Part shown: one piece after another, positions 23,624-31,796 of the stretch
How the letters are laid out: each line of letters starts with the position of its first letter
How positions within the stretch are numbered: the stretch's first letter is position 1
Source of the DNA: Mesolinea sp964536465
Lineage (GTDB): Bacteria; Chloroflexota; Anaerolineae; Anaerolineales; Anaerolineaceae
Assembly: GCA_964536465.1 (NCBI GenBank)
Contig: CAZHXQ010000005.1
Span: 1-38,124 of the forward strand
Direction of reading: 5' to 3'
Length of the DNA stretch: 38,124 nt
Position numbers and translations under genes: made by a program
The notes under the pieces: model-generated
Database searches by the model: none
The model's input: the letters and a program-made list of their open reading frames with translations, nothing else
What the model was told of the DNA's origin: nothing

Positions 23624-25481
23624 TGAAAGCCGGGATACCCTGGTTTTTCTCATAAGGTGTTGGGAAAAGCTCTTCAAATTCCTCTTTTGAAAGGGTTTCA
23701 ACTTCCAATAGTTTTTCAGCGATCTCGATCATCTTGTCTTTGTACTTGACCAAGATTTCTTTCGCCGTGGTGTACGAAGAGTCAACTAAATGATGAACTT
23801 CCTCATCGATAGTCTGTGCCACGCGTTCGGAATAGTCTCGCTGCTCAGAAATTTCACGACCCAGAAAAACAAGTTCTTCTTTCTGACCATAAACCATGGG
23901 GCCGAGTTTCTCACTCATACCCAGCCTGGTGACCATGCGCCGAGCTAACTTGGTGACTCTGTCGAGGTCGTTAGAAGCACCTGAGGTGATGTCGTTAAAC
24001 ATAATCTCTTCTGCTGCGCGGCCTCCGAGCATCGTCGCCAGTTGAGCTGTCAGCATCTTTTTGGATTCCAAATACTGATCATCTACCGGAAGGGAGAGGG
24101 TGAAACCCCCGGCCATTCCCCGCGAAATGATGGATACTTTTTGTACCGGGTTTGCTTCTGGCAAAACACTGGTCACAATTGCGTGACCGACCTCGTGATA
24201 AGCGACAATTTTCTTTTCTCGCGGATTCATCAACTTGCTCTTTCGTTCCGGACCAGCAATGACACGCTCGATAGATTCCTCAAATTCGTCCCTGGTAATG
24301 ATTTTCTTATTCCGACGGGCAGCCAGGATTGCGGCTTCATTGACCAGATTTTCCAAATCAGCGCCGACAAAGCCAGGGGTTGAACGGGCAATTTCACCCA
24401 GGTCAACACTTGAATCGATTGGTTTGCCACGGGTGTGAACTTTCAGGATAGCTTCACGACCATTTTTGTCAGGCCTGTCCAACATCACACGGCGGTCGAA
24501 GCGGCCTGGGCGCAAGAGGGCAGGGTCGAGAATATCGGGTCGGTTGGTTGCTGCTATCACGATTACGTTAGTGTCAGTTCCAAAACCATCCATCTCGACC
24601 AAGAGCTGGTTGAGGGTTTGCTCGCGCTCGTCATGGCTTCCGCCAAGACCAGCACCACGGTGACGACCCACAGCATCAATTTCGTCGACAAAGACGATAC
24701 AGGGCGAGTGTTTTTTGGCTTCGTCGAACAAGTCTCGGACACGGCTGGCACCTACACCCACAAACATTTCAACAAATTCAGAACCAGAAATTGAGAAGAA
24801 AGGCACGCCGGCTTCTCCGGAGACTGCCTTTGCCATCAAGGTCTTGCCTGTGCCGGGTGAGCCAACCAGCAATACACCTTTGGGGATACGGGCACCCAAC
24901 GCGATGAACTTCTGTGGTTCCTGTAGGAATTCAACGACTTCCTGCAGCTCTTCTTTTGCCTCATCCACGCCGGCAACATCCGCAAAGGTTACGGTGGGGT
25001 GCTCGCCTGTGATCATCTTTGCGCGGGATTTGCCAAATGACATAGCCGCGTTATTAGACCCCTGTGCCTGTCTGATAAAGAAAAAGAACAGACCTGCCAT
25101 CAGAATGAAAGGCAAGAAGTTAATCAGAAGCGTGACCGCGTTGGCCCAGAATCCGGGTAAAACTACCTCAATTTTTAGGTTAGGGTCGCGCAATTTCTCT
25201 GGAGAGACACCGAGCTGGACTAATTGTTCAATCAGACCCGTATTGGGGTCCTTGGCAGTGGTGGTTGCCGCCCGGTTGGTCAGGTCCCGATAAGTGATAT
25301 AGACGTCGTTTTCTTTAATTTCGATCTTCCCTACGAGGTCTGCTTCAATATCGGCTGCCAACTGGTTGATCGGAATAGGTTGCGTGCCAAAGGCTTGTTC
25401 CTGGACGCCATAAAAAACCATCGCGACGATAGAAAACAGCAGTAACGCCGAGATGAAAAATGATTGGTTACGAGATTTCAA
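23613..25481 (-). CDS. ftsH: ATP-dependent zinc metalloprotease FtsH
   Basis: This 622-residue membrane AAA protease degrades misassembled membrane proteins and short-lived regulators. Two membrane helices (about 8-25 and 112-136) flank an extracytoplasmic domain. The ATPase has GSPGTGKT (207-214), FVDEID, ATNRPDILDPALLRPGRFDR and the pore phenylalanine region EFVEMFVGVGASRVRD. The zinc site is HEVGH (429-433) with a downstream Asp in SNDLDRVTKLARRM. The start is TTG at 25481, six bases after GGAGGAAG; the next ATG would lie inside the first membrane helix. Confidence 0.97.
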   Translation of the reverse strand: MKSRNQSFFISALLLFSIVAMVFYGVQEQAFGTQPIPINQLAADIEADLVGKIEIKENDVYITYRDLTNRAATTTAKDPNTGLIEQLVQLGVSPEKLRDPNLKIEVVLPGFWANAVTLLINFLPFILMAGLFFFFIRQAQGSNNAAMSFGKSRAKMITGEHPTVTFADVAGVDEAKEELQEVVEFLQEPQKFIALGARIPKGVLLVGSPGTGKTLMAKAVSGEAGVPFFSISGSEFVEMFVGVGASRVRDLFDEAKKHSPCIVFVDEIDAVGRHRGAGLGGSHDEREQTLNQLLVEMDGFGTDTNVIVIAATNRPDILDPALLRPGRFDRRVMLDRPDKNGREAILKVHTRGKPIDSSVDLGEIARSTPGFVGADLENLVNEAAILAARRNKKIITRDEFEESIERVIAGPERKSKLMNPREKKIVAYHEVGHAIVTSVLPEANPVQKVSIISRGMAGGFTLSLPVDDQYLESKKMLTAQLATMLGGRAAEEIMFNDITSGASNDLDRVTKLARRMVTRLGMSEKLGPMVYGQKEELVFLGREISEQRDYSERVAQTIDEEVHHLVDSSYTTAKEILVKYKDKMIEIAEKLLEVETLSKEEFEELFPTPYEKNQGIPAFIIE

Positions 25482-25521
25482 TTCTTCCTCCGTTTAAGGG
25501 CTGTAATCGCCCCAGCTAATG

Positions 25522-25530
25522 ATTATACCA
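25522..25530 (-). promoter_or_regulatory. Extended -10 promoter for ftsH
   Basis: On the minus strand TGGTATAAT matches TGnTATAAT, about 40 bases before the TTG start, with no clear -35. It is the third such promoter in the window. Confidence 0.6.
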
Positions 25531-25593
25531 ACAAGCAGGGTCGCGCTTTGGAATGAACAAGGAGAATAACTTGTTTCTGATATTATTCTTACA

Positions 25594-25908
25594 TCAGCCC
25601 AGGGGACTGTTCTCATGGCAGCGACCGCAGCCAACGTTTGGATCTCTGACTGGATCGTGAACCTTCGAACACCAGGCTTTCACTTTCATTTTCTTTTTGA
25701 AAAGAAAACTGCCAACTGATACCGAATAAACCAGATTCTGACAGGAGTTATTGCGCAAGTAATCAGGAACAGGGCAGCCAGAACAGAGCTCTGACGACCA
25801 GACTTTTATGTCTTCCGGGTTGGTGAGCGCCCGGCATTCCTCAAAATTTCGGCCCCGGTAGTAGTCGCCATAAAAGAACTTGCATTCACGGCCGTCTGGA
25901 ATCCTCAT
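25594..25908 (-). CDS. Small Cys-rich protein of unknown function downstream of efp
   Basis: I do not recognise this 104-residue protein. It has eight cysteines: C9, C25, C42, C45, C56, C80, C94, C97. They include two CxxC pairs (CSGC, CGRC followed by His), as in a zinc- or iron-sulfur-binding protein. There is no signal peptide or membrane segment. The ATG lies 15 bases after the efp stop on the same strand, so it is probably co-transcribed with EF-P. A weak AGG ribosome binding site precedes it. Confidence 0.7.
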   Translation of the reverse strand: MRIPDGRECKFFYGDYYRGRNFEECRALTNPEDIKVWSSELCSGCPVPDYLRNNSCQNLVYSVSVGSFLFKKKMKVKAWCSKVHDPVRDPNVGCGRCHENSPLG

Positions 25909-25923
25909 TCACAGCCTGCCATC

Positions 25924-26481
25924 TTAGACTCGGGTAACATAATCTCCGCTGCGGGTATCGACCCGAATAGTGTCACCTTCATTCACAAAAGCCGGTACCT
26001 GAACCTTTAAGCCCGTATCGGTCACAACATGCTTGGTCAAACCCGTTGCTGTATTGCCTCGGGCTGATGGTTCTGCTGTGACTACCTCGAGGTCAACAGT
26101 GGTAGGGAGCTCGATGTCCAGCGGTTCGGGACCAAAGTAAGTCAGCTTAACCTCCATGTTTTCCTTGAAAAAGCCTTCGTAATCAGCTACCAAAGCGGCG
26201 GGTACGGCTGGCTGCTCGAAAGTATCCATATCCATAAAGTAGAAGAAATTGTCATCCCGATAGAGATACTGAACATTATGATAATCCAGGCGGACATCCT
26301 GAACGCGATCGCTGGAGATGAAGGTCATTTCCAGGGTAGTTCCCTTGCGTAAGTCACGAGCTTTAATTCTGATGGTGGCGCTGCCGCGACCTGGTTTGTT
26401 GTGCGCATATTCGAGTACTTTGTAAAGATTGTTATCCAGCTCGAATGTAACGCCTTTTCTTAACTCATTGACGTCAATCAT
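25924..26481 (-). CDS. efp: Elongation factor P
   Basis: This 185-residue, three-domain protein binds between the P and E sites and relieves stalling at polyproline stretches. Domain I has HNKPGRGSATIRIK, whose loop tip is Arg32 where many EF-Ps carry a modified Lys. The C-terminal block LKVQVPAFVNEGDTIRVDTR is typical. No EarP, EpmA or other known EF-P modification gene is in the window. The promoter is TTGTAA-17-TATAAT, and an AGAGGA ribosome binding site precedes the ATG. Confidence 0.96.
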   Translation of the reverse strand: MIDVNELRKGVTFELDNNLYKVLEYAHNKPGRGSATIRIKARDLRKGTTLEMTFISSDRVQDVRLDYHNVQYLYRDDNFFYFMDMDTFEQPAVPAALVADYEGFFKENMEVKLTYFGPEPLDIELPTTVDLEVVTAEPSARGNTATGLTKHVVTDTGLKVQVPAFVNEGDTIRVDTRSGDYVTRV

Positions 26482-26517
26482 ATAAATCCTCTTTCATACT
26501 TGAGACTAAACGCGCAA

Positions 26518-26546
26518 ATTATAGCGCATGTCCCCATGCTTTACAA
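26518..26546 (-). promoter_or_regulatory. Promoter for efp
   Basis: Minus strand TTGTAA (26546-26541), 17-base spacer, TATAAT (26523-26518), with the ATG 36 bases downstream of the -10. Confidence 0.65.
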
Positions 26547-26653
26547 TTATTTCTCATGATGAACCAAAATCAGCGCTATAGTTTGGCAATTCGGGCGACC
26601 GTCAAAACCCTGCCCTGGTCTTTTTTTGTCAGTCTGCAACCTGGTGACGGAAT

Positions 26654-26684
26654 TTATAACCCAAATCTGCTTTTTAGGTTATAA
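26654..26684. repeat. Inverted repeat upstream of the GNAT gene
   Basis: TTATAACC (26654-26661) and GGTTATAA (26677-26684) form a perfect eight-base inverted repeat 15 bases apart. A further ATAAC/GTTAT pair covers 26681-26696. It lies just upstream of the GNAT gene and could be an operator or an RNA hairpin. The rest of the 239-base gap holds the efp promoter and nothing else I can name. Confidence 0.35.
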
Positions 26685-26720
26685 CAACAGTGTTATCATA
26701 AAATTTATATTGGAGGCCTT

Positions 26721-27851
26721 ATGGTCGAAATCATTGACGTTAATAGCAAAGCTCTGGCAAAAGAATTCGTGAATTTTCAGTACGATTTGTACGAAGGCTG
26801 CCCGCAGTTCGTTCCACCCTTCAGATCCGACATCTTTCTGATGATGAATAAAAAGAAACATCCTTTTTATGATCATTCCGATTCGGACTTTTTTTTGGCA
26901 AAACGAAATGGTAAAGTGGTCGGCAAAATTGCGGCACTGGAAAACAAACCCTTCAACCAGTTCCATAACTGCCGGGACAGCGAATTTTACCTGTTCGACT
27001 GCATCGATGATCAGGAAGTTGCCAATGCTTTATTTGACAAGGTCAGCGAATGGTCCCGAGCCAGAGGGCTGGAACGCATTGTAGGTCCCAAAGGTTACGG
27101 TCCGCTGGACGGGTACGGCATCCAGATTGAGGGTTTCGAACACCGCCAGATGATGAATATGATGAATTACAACTATCCCTATTACCAGCAACTGGTAGAG
27201 AACTATGGGTTTACAAAAGAAGTAGATTTTGTTTCCAGTTTCCTGGCGCCCCAATCGTTCGAACTGCCAGATAAAGTGAAAAAAGCAGTTGAGATCGCCA
27301 AAAAACGTGGGCGGTTGAGAGTGATGAACTTCCGCAGCAAGAAACACATCGTTGAATGGAAATATAAAATCAAGGATGCCTATAATCGCGCCTTCGTCCA
27401 AAACTGGGAATACTATCCGCTTTCAGACCGGGAACTGGACTACGCGCTCGACAATGCCATTCAAGTTGTCATTCCAGAGCTGCTCCAAATCATCCTCAAC
27501 GAAAAAGATGATATTGTCGGTTTTGTTTTATCGTTTCCGGATGTTTCCGCGGCAATGCAGAAGAATAAGGGCAGGCTCGGTCCCATTGGCATCCTACGAC
27601 TCCTGAGAGAGCTTAAAACCACGCAATGGCTGGATTTCAATGGGATCGGAATTTTGCCGGAGTACCAGGGCATGGGCGGGAACGCGCTGATCATGGAGGC
27701 ATTGCTGAACGCTGCCAAAGCCAACCCTCGTTTCATCTATTCTGAACTGACTCAGGTGGCCGAAACTGCTGTTCAAATGCGCAGAGACCTCGAAAATCTG
27801 GGTGTGAAGTACTATAAGAATCACCGGGTGTATGGCAAGAAGCTTGACTGA
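26721..27851 (+). CDS. YghO-like GNAT-fold protein of unknown substrate
   Basis: This 376-residue protein resembles the YghO group. The N-terminal third has FVPPFRSDIFLMMNKKKHPF and DFFLAKRNGKVVGKIAALEN. The C-terminal half has a GNAT-like acyl-CoA site (DFNGIGILPEYQGMGGNALI). The family is common next to lipid or cell-envelope genes in other bacteria, but no substrate is established. A TGGAGG ribosome binding site precedes the ATG. The stop codon is only four bases from the 3' end of the facing tRNA gene. Confidence 0.8.
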   Translation: MVEIIDVNSKALAKEFVNFQYDLYEGCPQFVPPFRSDIFLMMNKKKHPFYDHSDSDFFLAKRNGKVVGKIAALENKPFNQFHNCRDSEFYLFDCIDDQEVANALFDKVSEWSRARGLERIVGPKGYGPLDGYGIQIEGFEHRQMMNMMNYNYPYYQQLVENYGFTKEVDFVSSFLAPQSFELPDKVKKAVEIAKKRGRLRVMNFRSKKHIVEWKYKIKDAYNRAFVQNWEYYPLSDRELDYALDNAIQVVIPELLQIILNEKDDIVGFVLSFPDVSAAMQKNKGRLGPIGILRLLRELKTTQWLDFNGIGILPEYQGMGGNALIMEALLNAAKANPRFIYSELTQVAETAVQMRRDLENLGVKYYKNHRVYGKKLD

Positions 27852-27855
27852 AAAA

Positions 27856-27927
27856 AGCGGGTGATGGGATTCGAACCCACGAATGTTAGCTTGGGAAGCT
27901 AATGCCTTACCACTTGGCAACACCCGC
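27856..27927 (-). tRNA. tRNA-Gly (anticodon CCC)
   Basis: The minus strand folds as a full cloverleaf. The acceptor GCGGGTG pairs with CACCCGC plus discriminator T. The D-arm is GCCAAGTGGTAAGGC, the anticodon stem TTAGC/GCTAA with loop TTCCCAA (anticodon CCC), and the T-arm GTGGG-TTCGAAT-CCCAT. CCA is not encoded. The T-run that follows directly (27851-27856) probably terminates transcription. It reads GGG codons. Confidence 0.95.
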
Positions 27928-27972
27928 GTGAGTTTTCTATTTTACACTGAATTTTGATTTTTGGAAGGAAAA

Positions 27973-28377
27973 ATGACCAACAAGACCACGACAGAGGCAG
28001 AAAAATTCGTCAAGAGCAGAAAAAATTCTTTCATTGCTGCTTTTCAAGGTCTTGAATTTGTTTTTAAGACCCAGAAAAACGCCTGGATACATCTGGCCGC
28101 CTCAATACTGGCAATTGCCGTTAGTGCGGTTTTGCAAATATCCTTAATCGAATGGGTCGCCATTTTACTGGTCATCGGTCTGGTATGGATGGCTGAGTTC
28201 CTCAATACCGCTTTCGAAGTTGTGGTTGACCTGGTCAGCCCCGAAATTCACCCCTTGGCGAAAATTTCAAAAGACGTGGGGGCCGCCTCCGTTTTAATTG
28301 CGGCAATCCTGTCTATCATTATTGGCCTCTTGGTGTTGGGCCCCGCGGTTATAGAAAAGATTAACAGTTTTGGATAG
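27973..28377 (+). CDS. DgkA-type lipid kinase (diacylglycerol or undecaprenol kinase)
   Basis: This 134-residue membrane protein has three helices and the DgkA block MAEFLNTAFEVVVDLV followed by HPLAKISKDVGAASVLIA, which hold the catalytic Glu residues. The N-terminal RKNSFIAAFQGLEFVFKTQKN is typical of the Gram-positive-like group, in which the substrate is undecaprenol. Its product, undecaprenyl phosphate, would serve peptidoglycan synthesis. I chose ATG at 27973, after GGAAGGA, and not the TTG four codons upstream. Confidence 0.88.
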   Translation: MTNKTTTEAEKFVKSRKNSFIAAFQGLEFVFKTQKNAWIHLAASILAIAVSAVLQISLIEWVAILLVIGLVWMAEFLNTAFEVVVDLVSPEIHPLAKISKDVGAASVLIAAILSIIIGLLVLGPAVIEKINSFG

Positions 28378-28386
28378 GCTTTGACG

Positions 28387-28415
28387 TTGTAAAGTAAAAC
28401 CTATATCTGTATACT
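28387..28415 (+). promoter_or_regulatory. Promoter for thioredoxin
   Basis: TTGTAA (28387-28392), 17-base spacer, TATACT (28410-28415). A GGAGGAG ribosome binding site follows at about 28443-28449. Confidence 0.6.
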
Positions 28416-28454
28416 TAACCTACAAATTCTGAAGATATCATTGGAGGAGTAAAT

Positions 28455-28799
28455 ATGTTTGAAGAACCAATTAACGTTACTGACGCCGCTTTTGAGAAGA
28501 CCGTCTTAGAAAACCAGCTTCCTGTAATTGTAGATTTCTGGGCTCCCTGGTGCGGACCTTGCCGCATGGTTGCCCCGATCCTCGACAAAATAGCCAAGGA
28601 ATATGCCGGGAAATTAATTGTCGCAAAGGTCAACACTGACGAAAACCAGGAATGGGCAGGTAAGTATGGTGTCCAGGGTATTCCGACCATGCTCATGCTA
28701 AAAGACGGTAAGATAGTTCACCGTCAGGTTGGCGCTCTGCCAGAACCCATGCTGAAAGATACGATTGATCAATTTCTTGCAGTTGCCCTTGAGGAATAA
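28455..28799 (+). CDS. trxA: Thioredoxin
   Basis: This 114-residue cytoplasmic disulfide reductase has the active site WCGPC (32-36) in VDFWAPWCGPCRMVAP, the cis-proline region QGIPTMLMLKDG, and normal length. It is a single-gene unit with its own promoter, a strong GGAGGAG ribosome binding site and a long terminator hairpin shared with the facing murA. Confidence 0.96.
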   Translation: MFEEPINVTDAAFEKTVLENQLPVIVDFWAPWCGPCRMVAPILDKIAKEYAGKLIVAKVNTDENQEWAGKYGVQGIPTMLMLKDGKIVHRQVGALPEPMLKDTIDQFLAVALEE

Positions 28800-28810
28800 A
28801 TAACAGCGAT

Positions 28811-28851
28811 AACAAAACAGAGCCGCGGATGTTACGCGGCTCTGTTTTGTT
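28811..28851. terminator. Bidirectional terminator between trxA and murA
   Basis: A perfect 17-base stem, AACAAAACAGAGCCGCG with CGCGGCTCTGTTTTGTT, encloses a seven-base loop. A/T-rich ends on both sides let it end transcription from trxA on the plus strand and from murA on the minus strand. Confidence 0.92.
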
Positions 28852-28862
28852 AAGATGAGGTC

Positions 28863-30161
28863 TTAATCTTTACTGGTGAAGGTCTGTTTTCGAACGATAT
28901 CAGCACCGAGCAGTTGCAGCTTCTCCTCAATTCTCTCATATCCCCGGTCAATTTGTGCCACATTGCGTATAGTCGATTCGCCTTTCGCTGAAAGAGCGGC
29001 CAAAACCAGGGCAATCCCTGCCCGAATATCGGGGCTATCAAGTTTTTCAGCATTGAGTGGGGTGGGGCCATTGACAATGCAGCGATGGGGGTCACACAGG
29101 ATGATCTGCGCGCCCATGGAAACAAGTTTGTCGATAAAAAACATGCGGCTGGGATACATCCAGTCATGGAAAAGGATTGTGCCCTTTGCCTGGGTGGCAA
29201 TCACGATGGCGATACTCATTAAATCGGTCGGAAAAGCCGGCCAGGGCATCACGCTGATTTCAGGAATGGCATTGCCCAGATCGGGCTCGACGACCAATTT
29301 TTGTGTAGAAGGGATGAAGATGTCATCGCCTTCGAAAATTATTTCCACACCGAGGCGTTTCAACACCAACTGGATCATCCGCAGGTATTCGGTGCCGGCA
29401 TTTTTAATCCGGACTTCTCCGCCTGTCACAACTGTGGCACCAACAAAGCTGATCACTTCCAGATAATCGGGCCCGATCGAGAATTCGGTGCCGTGCAGTT
29501 TTTCAACACCTTCAATGCTCAAAACGTTAGAGCCGATATTGTCGATCCTGGCGCCCATTTTGTTCAACAACTGGCAGAGCTGTTGGATGTGGGGCTCAGA
29601 AGCAGCGTTGTGGATATGAGTGGTTCCTTTTGCCAAAACAGCCGCCATAATGGTGTTCTCAGTGGCAGTCACGCTGGCTTCGTCCAGCAGGATATCTGCA
29701 GCGACCAGACCCTGGGTGGAAAACTTAAAGTAGTCTTCATACTTAAACTGAGCACCGAGTTTTTGTAGAGCGAGAATATGAGTGTCAACCCTGCGGCGAC
29801 CAATTACATCACCGCCGGGAGGCGGTAATTCCAGAACCCCAAACCGCGTGACCATGGGACCAGCAAGCAGAATTGAGGCCCGGATCTGTCGGCAAAGTTC
29901 AGGATCAAGATCGGCAGGGGTGATATTTTCAGCTTTAAAAGTCCAGGTGGAGTTGGAGGTATCTTTCGTGATCTCAACTCCCAGACTCTGCATTAATTTA
30001 GCCATCGTACGGGTGTCTTCGATATCTGGCATATTATGCAGTGATACCGGCTGGTCTGTAAGAAGACAAGCGGCCATCATCGGAAGCGCAGCATTCTTAT
30101 TTCCAGAGGGCTGCATCGTTCCGCGAAGAGGCTTCCCCCCTCTAATGATGAATTTATCCAT
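28863..30161 (-). CDS. murA: UDP-N-acetylglucosamine 1-carboxyvinyltransferase with Asp in the catalytic loop
   Basis: This 432-residue enzyme transfers enolpyruvate from PEP to UDP-GlcNAc, the first committed step of peptidoglycan synthesis. Lys22-Asn23 lie in SGNKNAALP. FPTDLMSIA and IDRGYERIEEKL are conserved. The catalytic loop reads LPPPGGDVIGRRRVD, so Asp118 replaces the Cys that fosfomycin alkylates in most MurA enzymes. Asp variants are active and fosfomycin-resistant in Mycobacterium, Chlamydia and Borrelia, so intrinsic resistance is expected. An AGGAGG precedes the ATG. It is the last gene of a leftward unit, 21 bases after pckA. Confidence 0.92.
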   Translation of the reverse strand: MDKFIIRGGKPLRGTMQPSGNKNAALPMMAACLLTDQPVSLHNMPDIEDTRTMAKLMQSLGVEITKDTSNSTWTFKAENITPADLDPELCRQIRASILLAGPMVTRFGVLELPPPGGDVIGRRRVDTHILALQKLGAQFKYEDYFKFSTQGLVAADILLDEASVTATENTIMAAVLAKGTTHIHNAASEPHIQQLCQLLNKMGARIDNIGSNVLSIEGVEKLHGTEFSIGPDYLEVISFVGATVVTGGEVRIKNAGTEYLRMIQLVLKRLGVEIIFEGDDIFIPSTQKLVVEPDLGNAIPEISVMPWPAFPTDLMSIAIVIATQAKGTILFHDWMYPSRMFFIDKLVSMGAQIILCDPHRCIVNGPTPLNAEKLDSPDIRAGIALVLAALSAKGESTIRNVAQIDRGYERIEEKLQLLGADIVRKQTFTSKD

Positions 30162-30182
30162 TTATTCCTCCTGAAGGGACTT

Positions 30183-31775
30183 TCAAGCTGAGATCGGGCC
30201 TGAAGCGGGTACTTCCGGTCCGACATTGATCTCATATTTTTTGAAGTTATCGATAAATTGTTGAGCCAACGCTCTGGCTTCAACCTCGTATTGTTGTCTG
30301 TCTTCCCAGGAAAGTTCCGGGTTGAGCACTTCATGTGGCACACCAGGAACGTCATCAGGAATCGCGATATTGAAGATTGGGTGCAGGTGAGTTGGAGAGT
30401 CGTCCAACTGCCCGGTCAAGACCGCGCTAATCATAGCACGGGTCAAAGGCAGCGCGATACGTTCTCCCACGCCAAAACCGCCGCCAGACCAACCGGTATT
30501 CAGCAGCCAAACGCGCGTACCATGCTCTTCCAGTCTCTCGGCAAGCATCTTGGCGTAAATGGTGGGCTTCAAGGGTAGAAAAGGCGCGCCAAAACACGTG
30601 GAAAAGGTAGCCTGGGGCTTATCACCCAAGCCCCGCTCTGTACCCGCGAGTTTGGAGGTGTAACCGCTCAGGAAGTAGTACATCGCCTGTTCTTTGGTCA
30701 GCCGTGCAAGGGGAGGGACGACCCCAAAAGCGTCTGCGGTAAGCAAAAAGATGTTCTGGGGATGTCCGCCAACGCCACCAGGCGCATAGTTGCTGATGAA
30801 AGTCAGCGGGTAGGAGGCGCGGGTGTTCTCAGTGATGCTGTTATCGTCAAAGTCAGGGTGGTTATTATCACCTAATGGTACGTTTTCCAGCAATGTGCCA
30901 AAGCGATTAATCGCCGACCACACCAGAGGCTCGTATCTTGGGTTCAGACGGATGGTTTTGGCGTAGCAGCCTCCTTCGAAGTTGAAAATTCCGTTTTCAC
31001 TCCAACCGTGTTCATCATCCCCGATCAGCGCGCGGGACTCATCGGATGAGAGGGTGGTTTTCCCGGTACCGCTGAGACCAAAAAACAAGGCAACATCGCC
31101 TTCTTCGCCGATATTCGCGGAACAGTGAAGAGAGAGAACATCTTGTTTTGGGAAGACGTAATTGATGAGGGTGAATACTGATTTCTTAATTTCGCCGCCA
31201 TAGAGAGTCTTGCCAATCAGCACCAGTTTCTCATCAAAATTTAATGCCACCATCGCGGGCGAGCGCAGCCCATCCACAGCCGGATCTCCCTCGAATTTGG
31301 AGGATACCAACAGCGTGAAATCAGGGTCGATATGAGGCTCTGGTGTGTGGTTGCGGATAAACATGTTGGAAGCGGCAATGTTTTGCCAGGCATAATTGGT
31401 GATCACTCGAATCCTGATGAAATGGGTTGGGTCAGCGCCAGCCAGCACGTCACGAACATAAAGAGTTTCGCCCTGAAGCGAAGCAACCAACTTTTCCTTA
31501 AGGTTGGTGAATGTTTCTGAGGTCATCGGTTCTGTACCCGAGGCGAACCAGAGATCAGGATCGCCATTCTCTACCAAATATTTGTCATTGGGAGAGCGGC
31601 CTGTGAAAGGTGAGGTGTTCACTGCTAACGCGCCGGTGTCTGCCAAAATGGATTCCCCCTCTATCAATGACGCGGTCACCAGTTCAGGGACATTTAAATT
31701 GTATCGGATTTGTTGTACCGAACCCAGGCCTAACTTGGTGAGTTCAGCCTTAAGCACTTCGTTGACTTGATTCAT
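30183..31775 (-). CDS. pckA: ATP-dependent phosphoenolpyruvate carboxykinase
   Basis: This 530-residue enzyme interconverts oxaloacetate plus ATP and PEP plus CO2 plus ADP. It has TGRSPNDKYLVE, RVITNYAWQNIAASNMF, YGGEIKKSVF (192-201), the P-loop GLSGTGKT (233-240), IGDDEHGWSENGIFNFEGGC and NYAPGGVGGHP. The PEP it makes is a substrate of MurA, the next gene. The AAGGAG upstream is about 14 bases from the ATG, longer than usual; no better start is visible. Confidence 0.97.
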   Translation of the reverse strand: MNQVNEVLKAELTKLGLGSVQQIRYNLNVPELVTASLIEGESILADTGALAVNTSPFTGRSPNDKYLVENGDPDLWFASGTEPMTSETFTNLKEKLVASLQGETLYVRDVLAGADPTHFIRIRVITNYAWQNIAASNMFIRNHTPEPHIDPDFTLLVSSKFEGDPAVDGLRSPAMVALNFDEKLVLIGKTLYGGEIKKSVFTLINYVFPKQDVLSLHCSANIGEEGDVALFFGLSGTGKTTLSSDESRALIGDDEHGWSENGIFNFEGGCYAKTIRLNPRYEPLVWSAINRFGTLLENVPLGDNNHPDFDDNSITENTRASYPLTFISNYAPGGVGGHPQNIFLLTADAFGVVPPLARLTKEQAMYYFLSGYTSKLAGTERGLGDKPQATFSTCFGAPFLPLKPTIYAKMLAERLEEHGTRVWLLNTGWSGGGFGVGERIALPLTRAMISAVLTGQLDDSPTHLHPIFNIAIPDDVPGVPHEVLNPELSWEDRQQYEVEARALAQQFIDNFKKYEINVGPEVPASGPISA

Positions 31776-31796
31776 GATCGTTTGTCACTACTCCTT

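Noticed and set aside
24715..25293. Long open frame on the plus strand opposite ftsH
   Set aside because: It lies wholly antisense to a well-supported gene, has no ribosome binding site, and its Ser/Pro/Thr-rich translation is typical of a mirror frame.
25556..25575. AACAAG/CTTGTT hairpin between the Cys-rich gene and ftsH
   Set aside because: Six-base stem, few G-C pairs and no useful T-run on the minus strand; too weak to call a terminator.
26556..26684. Frame of 42 codons in the efp-GNAT gap
   Set aside because: Starts with ATGATG but has no ribosome binding site, no membrane or domain pattern, and ends inside the inverted repeat; a chance frame is more likely.
27594..27923. Minus-strand frame of 109 codons over tRNA-Gly and the GNAT gene
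   Set aside because: Most of it is antisense to the GNAT gene and its start lies inside the tRNA.
28876..29466. Open frame of 196 codons opposite murA
   Set aside because: Ser/Arg-rich mirror frame without a ribosome binding site.
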